Origin: Candidatus Hermodarchaeota archaeon
GTDB lineage: Archaea; Asgardarchaeota; Hermodarchaeia; Hermodarchaeales; Hermodarchaeaceae
DNA length: 5,074 nucleotides
Direction: 5' to 3'
Assembly: GCA_016839995.1 (NCBI GenBank)
Contig: JAEOTD010000008.1
Location: forward strand, 1-5,074
Shown: positions 1 through 5,074 of the stretch, one piece after another
Layout of the letters: each line of letters starts with the position of its first letter
Position numbering within the stretch: the stretch's first letter is position 1
The notes under the pieces: generated by a model
What the model was told of the DNA's origin: nothing
Seen by the model: the letters and a program-made list of their open reading frames with translations, nothing else
The model's database searches: none
Translations under genes and position numbers: made by a program

Positions 1-317
1 AGCTCAAAGAGTAATAGGATGCCGAGAGGTTGGCGTTTACCGATTATTCGAAGCGTTTTATCGAATTCTCGTGTGGGTGTGGCAATAACCCAGAAATGGG
101 ACCCTTCGGGAACTTCACTTATGGTTGCAAAGGTTGGGTAACCGAGAACTTGGGCTTCAGTGGGATTGACGTAATGAACAGGTCCTTCGAAATCGCGAAT
201 GAGCGACCGGGCGACTTGGAACCCAAAGGATCGAGGGTTATCACTGGCACCAATAAGTACGATAGATGTAGGAGTAAACAGTGGTTTGATGCGCTGCTTT
301 GGGCTCTTTGAAGCCAT
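1..317 (-). CDS. CoA-binding domain protein, probable N-terminus of an ADP-forming acyl-CoA synthetase (partial)
   Basis: Reading the minus strand from the ATG at 317-315 gives 105 codons that stay open to the left edge, so the gene is 3'-truncated by the window. Residues 14-27 (FTPTSIVLIGASDN) and 46-64 (GPVHYVNPTEAQVLGYPTF) match the Rossmann-like CoA-binding domain of the succinyl-CoA synthetase superfamily, with the usual 'P-x-SIxxIGAS' first strand and loop, then 'V-x-x-VNP...xxxGxP'. Residues 75-81 (FWVIATP) are the next strand, normally 'DLAVIAVP'. In archaea this domain usually begins ADP-forming acetyl/acyl-CoA synthetases, which make ATP from acyl-CoA, ADP and phosphate. It also begins Pat-type protein acetyltransferases and occurs alone in small CoA-binding proteins. 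The truncation prevents choosing between these. The gene is divergent from the condensing enzyme at 494. The start is supported by a GGTG site 6 nt upstream and by the domain beginning about 13 residues in. Confidence 0.82.
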   Translation of the reverse strand, partial: MASKSPKQRIKPLFTPTSIVLIGASDNPRSFGFQVARSLIRDFEGPVHYVNPTEAQVLGYPTFATISEVPEGSHFWVIATPTREFDKTLRIIGKRQPLGILLLFE

Positions 318-323
318 CTGTGA

Positions 324-327
324 CACC
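324..327 (-). promoter_or_regulatory. Shine-Dalgarno site for the CoA-binding protein
   Basis: On the minus strand GGTG lies 6 nt before the ATG at 317. It matches the central part of the AGGAGGTGATC complement of the 16S rRNA tail and supports this start codon. Confidence 0.5.
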
Positions 328-368
328 GAGTAGTTTGTTGCACATTAGATTTGTAACTCGCTTTGTGT

Positions 369-390
369 GAATTTTCCTTAAGAACCATTC
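369..390. promoter_or_regulatory. 22-bp imperfect palindrome, candidate operator in the divergent intergenic region
   Basis: The sequence has the symmetric form GAATnnTnCTTAAG followed by nAnnATTC, with 8 of 11 base pairs symmetric and a perfect CTTAAG core at 377-382. It sits between two divergent genes and 25-45 bp downstream of the candidate minus-strand TATA box, about where transcription of the CoA-binding gene would start. That is a typical position for a dimeric repressor site. Palindromes of this quality do occur by chance in short AT-rich DNA, so the assignment is tentative. Confidence 0.3.
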
Positions 391-411
391 GCAATTGGAA
401 ATGCTGACGCG

Positions 412-422
412 CATAAATTTCT
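412..422 (-). promoter_or_regulatory. Candidate archaeal BRE/TATA promoter for the CoA-binding protein gene
   Basis: Read on the minus strand, positions 422-417 give AGAAAT, which fits the archaeal BRE consensus RNWAAW. It runs into TTTATG (417-412), a TATA-like box. A start about 25 bp downstream would fall near 388 and leave a leader of about 70 nt before the ATG at 317. This is a consensus match only. The same AT-rich stretch could also be read from the plus strand. Confidence 0.3.
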
Positions 423-430
423 CGCGTTTC

Positions 431-444
431 AAAAAAGATTTAGG
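431..444 (+). promoter_or_regulatory. Weak candidate promoter for the DRE-TIM condensing enzyme
   Basis: A run of six A (431-436) followed by GATTTAGG (437-444) resembles a BRE plus a poor TATA box. Initiation about 25 bp downstream would give a leader of about 30 nt carrying the AGGAG site at 480-484. The TATA match is weak, and the alternative CATAAATTT at 412-420 is about equally likely. Confidence 0.2.
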
Positions 445-479
445 ATGAGGAGAAGGAAGCAGGATTAGCAGTTAATACT

Positions 480-484
480 AGGAG
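480..484 (+). promoter_or_regulatory. Shine-Dalgarno site that decides the start of the condensing enzyme
   Basis: AGGAG lies 9 nt before GTG 494 but only 3 nt before the upstream TTG 488. The same motif (CTAGGAGCG) with the same 9-nt spacing precedes the ATG at 2333, so GTG 494 is preferred. An in-frame TAG at 479-481 excludes any earlier start. Confidence 0.55.
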
Positions 485-493
485 CGTTTGAGT

Positions 494-1774
494 GTGACAA
501 GTGAATTAGAATCCGCTGGTCTAATTGTCAATCATAATCGCCGAAAGGATTTACGGTTACCATCCACTCCTGATCGTGTTTGGATTTGGGATGAAACCTT
601 ACGTGATGGTGAACAAACCGCAGGTACTCTTCTGACAGTTGATGAGAAGGTGGAGATTGCGAAGCTAATGGATGAAGTGGGTGTAGCGGTGATTGCTGCT
701 GGATTTCCGATGGTATCAGAAGCAGAGCGACGAACCATAAAGCTTCTTTCTGATGAGGGGTTCACACAGGCGAAGTTAGCAGCACCTGCTCGTGCGGTGA
801 TTGGTGATATTCAAGCATGTCTGGATTCTGGAGCAGAGATTATTCCCATTTTCATTGCTCCTAGTCGTTTGCGTTTAGAATTCCAATTGCGGATGACCCT
901 TGATGAAGCCATTGAGCGTCTAGAGCGGTGTACAGACTATGGTGTGGAACATGGAGCCGAAATTGCCTACGTTGTTGAGGATGCAACTCGGAGTGAAATT
1001 GATACCATCGTCAAAATCTCGCATGCTGCGGTTGAAGCCGGAGCGAATAAAATCATTATCGCAGATACTGTGGGATTCAGTCGGCCCGCAGCTATTCAGT
1101 TTATTGTAAAGCAAGTCACCCAGGAACTTAGCGATCTAACCAAGAAGTCATTTGACATGGGAATTCATGTGCACAACGATTTTGGTCTTGCTTCTGCCAA
1201 CACGTTAGCTGCGATTGAGATGGGTATAACCTATCCCCATGTTTGTGTGAATGGATTTGGTGAACGCGCAGGAAATGCCGCTTTAGAAGAGGTGGTAATG
1301 GCCCTTGAAATCCTATACGGTGTAAAAACCGGAATCAAGACGGCCCGCCTTTTCGAGCTCTCAAAACTCGTAGAGCGTGCATTTGCGATTCCAATTCCTG
1401 TGCACAAGGCGATTGTGGGTCAAAATGCGTTCAACCATGGATCAGGAATCCATGTGCATGCTACGCTCGCACATTCGTTATCCTATGAGCCCATTCCGCC
1501 TGAAATGGTTGGACGAAAACGCAGTTTTTATTTGGGTAAGTTTGCTGGTCGCCATTTAATCGAATATGTGCTGAAAAAGAACAATATTCCTGCAACGAAA
1601 CAACAAGTGCAAGAGATTGCCCAAGCCGTCAAACAACATCATGCTCAGCAAGATAAGAAATCAATCTTGAAACGCTTTGATCAGTGTAAAATTGAGTTCA
1701 GTCACTTGAAGGCTGATTTGAGTGAAGAGGAGTTGTTAGCCCTAGCGAAACCCATCGTTGCGGGTAAGAAATAA
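494..1774 (+). CDS. Homocitrate synthase / 2-isopropylmalate synthase family protein (DRE-TIM condensing enzyme)
   Basis: Members of this family condense an acyl-CoA with a 2-oxoacid in the cytoplasm. Residues are counted from GTG 494 (426 aa). The TIM barrel opens with DETLRDGEQ (33-41), which supplies the catalytic Arg37 and metal ligand Asp38. HVHND (225-229) gives the two metal-binding histidines, and NGFGERAGN (253-261) is the family signature. VVEDATRSE (160-168) and IADTVG (189-194) are further barrel-strand motifs. The segment NHGSGIHVH (314-322) retains the catalytic-lid histidine. The C-terminus is short and helical and lacks the LeuA allosteric domain, so the length fits homocitrate, citramalate or Re-citrate synthase types better than classical LeuA. 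Substrate-pocket motifs differ from the common forms: IAAGFP for IEAGFP, SRLR for SDIH, HGSGIHVHA for HESGIHVDG, and GKFAG for GKHSG. The exact substrate is therefore open. The gene is divergent from the CoA-binding gene and convergent with the gene at 1791. TTG 488 is the alternative start. Confidence 0.9.
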   Translation: MTSELESAGLIVNHNRRKDLRLPSTPDRVWIWDETLRDGEQTAGTLLTVDEKVEIAKLMDEVGVAVIAAGFPMVSEAERRTIKLLSDEGFTQAKLAAPARAVIGDIQACLDSGAEIIPIFIAPSRLRLEFQLRMTLDEAIERLERCTDYGVEHGAEIAYVVEDATRSEIDTIVKISHAAVEAGANKIIIADTVGFSRPAAIQFIVKQVTQELSDLTKKSFDMGIHVHNDFGLASANTLAAIEMGITYPHVCVNGFGERAGNAALEEVVMALEILYGVKTGIKTARLFELSKLVERAFAIPIPVHKAIVGQNAFNHGSGIHVHATLAHSLSYEPIPPEMVGRKRSFYLGKFAGRHLIEYVLKKNNIPATKQQVQEIAQAVKQHHAQQDKKSILKRFDQCKIEFSHLKADLSEEELLALAKPIVAGKK

Positions 1775-1790
1775 CGAAGTATCAGGCAGA

Positions 1791-2333
1791 CTATTTCACG
1801 TGGAAGATACATGCAGGCTTTTTAGGTAATTGACTTAGTTGTTTTTCCATTTCAGTAATTTGAACTTGACCCGTGGAATCTGCGCTTTTTGCAGTTTTTA
1901 TTTTATTAAGCTTGTACTGTAATCGGGCTCGAGCGATATGGGCTAAGCGGAGATTGGTTTCGACGGATGCTTCTTTGCCTCCGTAAGCATCTTTGATTCC
2001 AGACAGATATGGAGCACAGATGAATTCCTCACAACGGAGCCCGTATTCTAGTTGCCTGGACAGAATTCGCTCCCAAATGGGGCAGGTGGTCACAAGAACC
2101 GTGTTGTTTTTTATTTGGACAGTTCGTCCGAACATAGAGTGGGCGGTTTCGACTGTTTTAATGAGGGTGAGCCCTTCTGCTTTTCCGATTTCTCCGACTT
2201 TTTTACCAGCAGCATGCCAAGAATTTTGTAAGCTTTCAATCATGGAGAGAGCTCCGACGCGGTCGCGCATACTCCACCAGAGTTCATCCATCCATGCGAC
2301 AATGAATTCCTGTAGTGCTTTGAACTGATCCAT
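1791..2333 (-). CDS. Hypothetical cysteine-containing protein, possibly related to ATC hydrolase / V4R-type domains
   Basis: This 180-residue protein has no signal peptide or membrane segment and is probably cytoplasmic. I do not recognise it firmly. After an amphipathic, Trp-containing N-terminal helix (residues 1-40) come a helix with AAGKKVGEIG (41-50), strands at about 71-83, and the cysteine pattern C84-P, C101, C106. It ends with C175 in PACIFHVK. A 'CP...C' cluster plus a terminal 'C-x-F-x-x' strand is reminiscent of the L-2-amino-thiazoline-4-carboxylate hydrolase-like family and of V4R small-molecule or metal-binding domains. This is a pattern impression, not a demonstrated homology. 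The segment 142-165 is Lys/Ser/Thr-rich and may be a loop. The start is supported by AGGAG 9 nt upstream. The gene begins 17 nt after the nitroreductase stop, suggesting co-transcription, and converges with the condensing-enzyme gene. Confidence 0.8.
   Translation of the reverse strand: MDQFKALQEFIVAWMDELWWSMRDRVGALSMIESLQNSWHAAGKKVGEIGKAEGLTLIKTVETAHSMFGRTVQIKNNTVLVTTCPIWERILSRQLEYGLRCEEFICAPYLSGIKDAYGGKEASVETNLRLAHIARARLQYKLNKIKTAKSADSTGQVQITEMEKQLSQLPKKPACIFHVK
1819..1846 (+). terminator. T-tracts possibly ending the condensing-enzyme transcript
   Basis: Archaeal RNA polymerase commonly stops at oligo-T. Two T5 runs (1819-1823 and 1842-1846) lie 45-72 bp past the TAA at 1772-1774, with more at 1886-1890 and 1895-1899. 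No hairpin is visible. They fall inside the 3' end of the opposing gene, where they also encode lysine-rich sequence, so they may not be signals at all. Confidence 0.2.
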
Positions 2334-2342
2334 TGTTATTCG

Positions 2343-2347
2343 CTCCT
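2343..2347 (-). promoter_or_regulatory. Shine-Dalgarno site for the cysteine-containing protein
   Basis: AGGAG on the minus strand, 9 nt before the ATG at 2333, lies within the 17-nt gap after the nitroreductase stop codon. This supports independent initiation on a shared transcript. Confidence 0.55.
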
Positions 2348-2350
2348 AGA

Positions 2351-3118
2351 TTACTTTCCTGCTTTCTTCTTGGGTTGCCAGTTCTGGCCCCAAGAGTCCA
2401 CGTAAGTGATTTCTTCGGGGGTTTGACGGGGGGGTCCACGGGTTCGAGGAAATTTGGGATACCCAATCGCGAGGCACATAATGGGGGTCCAGTGAGGTTG
2501 TGGTATGTCGAGTAATTCGGAAATCTCACGGACGTCATCATAATGATCGAGTTGCACACTTGATACACATGCGCCTAATCCCAGTGCTGTGGCGGCAAGC
2601 CAACAGTTTTGCATAAACATGCTTCCAGCGATTATAGAGTGGCGGAGGCTGCTCCATCCATAAACTCCTCCGGTTCCTCGTAGCGTTGGTTGTGAGTTAC
2701 CCACATGAGTCGATTCAACGACCAACACAAGGAGAATTGGAGCGCCATCAGTTTCGGGTTCTCCTTTGATATACTCAAAGCGTCTGCCGGTGATGAGCCA
2801 GTCAATGGTTCGTTCCCGACTCGGTAACGCTTCTACATAATTCAGACGGCGTTCAATTTCTTGACGAGGTGTAATACGACCGAAGAGCTCGATGGTCCTT
2901 AGAACGGCTAATTCACCTATCCGTCGTTGTTTAGCTTTGTCTCGAACAATGATTACGCGCCAAGGTTGTTGGTTTTCGGCGCTGGGGGCATAGCCACCGG
3001 CTTCAATGATTTTGAAGAGGAGTTCATCACTGACCGGTTGATTCGTGTTAAAATCTCGTATAGCATGACGTTCCTTAATGAGGGTCAGCATTACATCGCT
3101 GTCTTGAGGTGTTGTCAT
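2351..3118 (-). CDS. Nitroreductase-family FMN-dependent oxidoreductase
   Basis: The protein has 255 residues counted from ATG 3118. The family consists of cytoplasmic FMN flavoproteins that use NAD(P)H to reduce nitro groups, quinones, flavins or other electron acceptors. The opening ERHAIRDF (16-23) is the classical 'R-R-S-I-R-x-F' FMN phosphate-binding motif, and APSAENQQPWRVIIV (44-58) is the conserved 'APS..N.QPW' flavin site. The helix MFMQNCWLAATALGLGACV (167-185) and the strand MCLAIGYP (214-221) complete the fold. Residues 66-125 are longer and more charged than in minimal members. A C-terminal arm ending in QPKKKAGK is lysine-rich. The start at 3118 is favoured by GGTGG just upstream and by the position of the first motif. 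Met10 (3091) is possible, and the longer open frame to 3211 adds 31 residues unlike the family. The physiological substrate cannot be told from sequence. Confidence 0.9.
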   Translation of the reverse strand: MTTPQDSDVMLTLIKERHAIRDFNTNQPVSDELLFKIIEAGGYAPSAENQQPWRVIIVRDKAKQRRIGELAVLRTIELFGRITPRQEIERRLNYVEALPSRERTIDWLITGRRFEYIKGEPETDGAPILLVLVVESTHVGNSQPTLRGTGGVYGWSSLRHSIIAGSMFMQNCWLAATALGLGACVSSVQLDHYDDVREISELLDIPQPHWTPIMCLAIGYPKFPRTRGPPRQTPEEITYVDSWGQNWQPKKKAGK

Positions 3119-3124
3119 GAGTAG

Positions 3125-3129
3125 CCACC
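3125..3129 (-). promoter_or_regulatory. Shine-Dalgarno-like site for the nitroreductase
   Basis: GGTGG on the minus strand ends 6 nt before ATG 3118. It matches the GGTG core of the ribosome-binding consensus and favours this start over the upstream ATG at 3211. Confidence 0.45.
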
Positions 3130-3210
3130 AAAGAGGCGTTTTTCTTGGGCAACATACGCAAGATACCCACCTAATAGTGTTACCGGTTATTCGTTGAATG
3201 ACTCGCACCA

Positions 3211-3218
3211 ATGTAAAA
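3211..3218 (-). promoter_or_regulatory. Weak TATA-like element ahead of the nitroreductase
   Basis: The 120-bp gap 3119-3238 separates the surface-protein stop from the nitroreductase start. On the minus strand it contains CCTTTTACATT, a poor TATA-like match that would place initiation near 3187. The pyrimidine-rich part could equally serve as a T-tract terminator for the surface-protein gene. The gap is long enough for a separate promoter, but none is convincing. Confidence 0.18.
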
Positions 3219-3238
3219 GGAATCGATGCTTTGACTGA

Positions 3239-5074
3239 TTATCCTTCATCTTTCGAATCATCAATAACGAATTCCTTCTTCCCCTTGATGACCTTCTCAT
3301 CAGAAGTCTTTGGATGTTTTTGGCGAAGGGTTTTGAGCACTTTTTGGCGCTCTTCCTCAGATAAATCCTTGATCGATGCGAGCACTTTTTGGCGCTCTTC
3401 CTCAGATAGGGATGGAAATTCATCAGGAGCTAGTACATCTTCAACAGAAACAGAGGCTGGCTTTTCAGCCACGGCCAAGGTTTGGAAGATTTCATCCCAA
3501 TCTTCCTTTGGCATTTTTCGCAACTGCGCTGCGATGCGAGCCTTTTCAATATTGCTGAGTGCTGGAAATGTTGCTAATCGTGCCTGTAGTTCCTTTTCCA
3601 AATCCTCACTAATTTCTGGTTCCTTTACTTTCCGTGCAAACCGTGTTCCGTCCGCCATTTGCTTCCTCAAGTCTTCAATGAACCAGACCCGTTCCGAGGG
3701 CACTATTTGCTTCATTTGCTGGAAAAGTTCAAGTTTTTGTTCATATTCAATTAAGGGAAGAGATTTGAGCTCCGACCATATTGCCTCATCCTCAGCTTCC
3801 CGTTCGTCCCACTGAATCTCTGTAGGAATAACGACAGTTGTGGGAGTCAGTCCAACCGATCCATAATAGGGCTCAGCAATTTCTGAAAGCCCAGTGGTTC
3901 GGTCGGAAATCCGAGCCCGATCTACCTTCGATAACGATGGAATGTCACCTTTTCCAATGGTTTTTGACATCTTTCGCATTTTCCGGACCATCCAAGGAAT
4001 AGAAAAAACGCGAACATAGGCTAGCCACCCAATGAGAACAAGAATACCAATAACAGCAACAACTGCTACAAAGTTTACGAGATTCTGCAAGAATGGATCT
4101 GGATTTACAATTAATTGAATAGTGATGGAATCTGGTGGTTCATATTGTTCTAGCACATCAACATCAAAGGTTATTATGACGGAGCCTATGTTTAATCCGC
4201 TATTACCCACGTAGATATAAGTTCCATTTTCTAGGTTATGCATAGGAGCGACTAAATTCCACTCATCGATGTATAGAGTAAGATTCGCGTTGGAAATGAC
4301 TACACTGTTATAAATATCATATAAAGTAACGCGGATTTCAAATGGACTATTTGCTAGAACCTCGATTCTATTATCTGAACTTATAAGTTCTGTAAGGATT
4401 TTCCGGAGGTTTAGAGTGAGTGGAATTTCTTGTTCGCTCATTGTTGATTTTGATGCACTGACATAAATTGTGTAGCGACCAATTTCAAACCCTATAGGGT
4501 CAATAGTGACATTGTAAATACCCGCCGCAACATTTGCGAAGAAGCCTTCTTGTACTGGAATTCCGTGTGAATCTATGATTCTATAGGAGACATTGGCTTC
4601 ATTGATGGGTAGACCATCAAGGGTCGTGAAATTCACGCTTAGCACAAAGGTATCCCCAAACACCGAGTCGAAGGAGTTCATGGTGATAGTTTCGAGTTTT
4701 GTACCAGTAGGATTAATCGAGATAAGGATGGTTGCGATAGCTGAAGCATATTTCGTGTTGTTCGAAGCCTGAAGTGTCACCTGATAGAGAGGCCCTATTG
4801 TGGCGTTGGCGAGAAATGTTACATTGTAAAAGCCATTTCCAACATGGATCATGCTGATGAAGCCGCGTCCTGCCCAACTGTATTTGACTTCTGCATCGTT
4901 GATGGGATTATTGAGATTATCAGTAATATATACCGAGATATTCACAGGTACGTTATATTCCACATCCCATTGAAGAGTTACTGGATCAAGAACCTGAATG
5001 GATAATTGTATCCGGCTAATCTCTAATGTCACGAAAAGAGTTTGCGGTTCACAATGTAAATAGGAAAGATCGAT
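3239..5074 (-). CDS. Ig-like-repeat surface protein with one membrane span and a helical cytoplasmic tail (5' partial)
   Basis: The frame is open through the last base of the window, so the N-terminus, including any signal peptide, is missing. Residues are counted from the in-frame GTG at 5032, with 14 more codons visible before it. Three extracellular Ig-like repeats of ~100 residues span about 1-108, 111-210 and 212-312. They align at PINDAEV (43), PINEANV (142) and VISNANL (245), and again at GFYNV (67), GIYNV (171) and GTYIY (270). All nine N-x-S/T sequons lie in this part. One transmembrane helix (about 315-340) is followed by a basic segment (341-361, including WMVRKMRKMSK), indicating an outside-N, inside-C topology. 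The cytoplasmic tail (~362-597) is charged and helical, with repeated 'L-(S/P)-x-x-E' helix starts and an exact SEEERQKVL duplication. It ends acidic. Such architectures are familiar from Asgard archaea, but the role (adhesion, S-layer or sensing) is unknown. Confidence 0.85.
   Translation of the reverse strand: MDLSYLHCEPQTLFVTLEISRIQLSIQVLDPVTLQWDVEYNVPVNISVYITDNLNNPINDAEVKYSWAGRGFISMIHVGNGFYNVTFLANATIGPLYQVTLQASNNTKYASAIATILISINPTGTKLETITMNSFDSVFGDTFVLSVNFTTLDGLPINEANVSYRIIDSHGIPVQEGFFANVAAGIYNVTIDPIGFEIGRYTIYVSASKSTMSEQEIPLTLNLRKILTELISSDNRIEVLANSPFEIRVTLYDIYNSVVISNANLTLYIDEWNLVAPMHNLENGTYIYVGNSGLNIGSVIITFDVDVLEQYEPPDSITIQLIVNPDPFLQNLVNFVAVVAVIGILVLIGWLAYVRVFSIPWMVRKMRKMSKTIGKGDIPSLSKVDRARISDRTTGLSEIAEPYYGSVGLTPTTVVIPTEIQWDEREAEDEAIWSELKSLPLIEYEQKLELFQQMKQIVPSERVWFIEDLRKQMADGTRFARKVKEPEISEDLEKELQARLATFPALSNIEKARIAAQLRKMPKEDWDEIFQTLAVAEKPASVSVEDVLAPDEFPSLSEEERQKVLASIKDLSEEERQKVLKTLRQKHPKTSDEKVIKGKKEFVIDDSKDEG
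3335..3408 (-). repeat. Two-copy exact 29-nt direct repeat within the surface-protein gene
   Basis: Positions 3335-3363 and 3380-3408 are identical over 29 nt, with a 16-nt spacer and a 45-nt period. On the minus strand they encode two copies of SEEERQKVL, exactly 15 codons apart and in frame. Identity includes every third codon position, which points to recent duplication or conversion instead of selection on the protein alone. With only two copies, in a coding frame, it is not a CRISPR. Confidence 0.9.

Noticed and set aside
30..432. Open frames on both strands over the left end (plus 30-311, minus 119-394, minus 241-432)
   Set aside because: They overlap a frame with a clear CoA-binding domain running from 317 to the left edge, and their translations show no family features.
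488..493. TTG 488 as the start of the condensing enzyme
   Set aside because: It lies only 3 nt after AGGAG, while GTG 494 has the 9-nt spacing seen at another gene in the window. It remains a possible alternative.
1993..2328. 111-codon plus-strand open frame
   Set aside because: It is antisense to the cysteine-containing protein, which has a proper ribosome-binding site and operon spacing. No family features are seen in the plus-strand frame.
3119..3211. N-terminal extension of the nitroreductase to the ATG at 3211
   Set aside because: The extra 31 residues do not resemble the family, and a ribosome-binding site with good spacing precedes ATG 3118.
3335..3408. Possible CRISPR from two 29-nt identical repeats
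   Set aside because: There are only two copies, the spacer is 16 nt, and both copies are in frame in a coding gene with a 45-nt period.
3198..3815. 205-codon plus-strand open frame rich in Ser, Phe and Cys
   Set aside because: It is antisense to the well-supported surface protein and its composition is that of a reverse-complement shadow. The apparent peptide repeat mirrors the 29-nt duplication.

Overview
The window looks archaeal, most plausibly from an Asgard lineage such as Thorarchaeia. This is inferred from protein style and not from a marker gene. The evidence is a membrane-anchored surface protein built from ~100-residue Ig-like repeats rich in N-glycosylation sequons with a helical cytoplasmic tail, an acyl-CoA synthetase-type CoA-binding domain, compact gene spacing, and Shine-Dalgarno sites matching AGGAGGTGATC. 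No rRNA, tRNA, CRISPR array, transposon or integrase is visible.

Layout. Positions 1-317 (minus) hold the N-terminal 105 codons of a CoA-binding protein that runs off the left edge. Positions 318-493 are a divergent intergenic region with a 22-bp imperfect palindrome and candidate promoters for both sides. Positions 494-1774 (plus) encode a homocitrate/isopropylmalate synthase-family enzyme of the DRE-TIM superfamily. It converges, with a 16-bp gap, on a minus-strand cysteine-containing protein of unknown function (1791-2333). Seventeen bases upstream of that gene is a nitroreductase-family flavoprotein (2351-3118, minus), and the pair is probably co-transcribed. After a 120-bp gap comes a large surface protein (3239 to beyond 5074, minus) whose N-terminus lies outside the window: the reading frame stays open to the last base.

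How the genes may relate. The two divergent genes both belong to CoA/acyl-CoA chemistry (a CoA-binding ligase-type domain and an acyl-CoA + 2-oxoacid condensing enzyme), so shared control from the intergenic region is plausible but unproven. The nitroreductase and the cysteine protein form a two-gene unit. The surface protein seems functionally separate.

The points most worth a second look are three. First, the DRE-TIM enzyme keeps its metal and catalytic residues but has changed several substrate-pocket motifs. Second, the surface protein's cytoplasmic tail consists of short helical repeats, with an exact 29-nt in-frame duplication. Third, there is a palindrome in the divergent promoter region.
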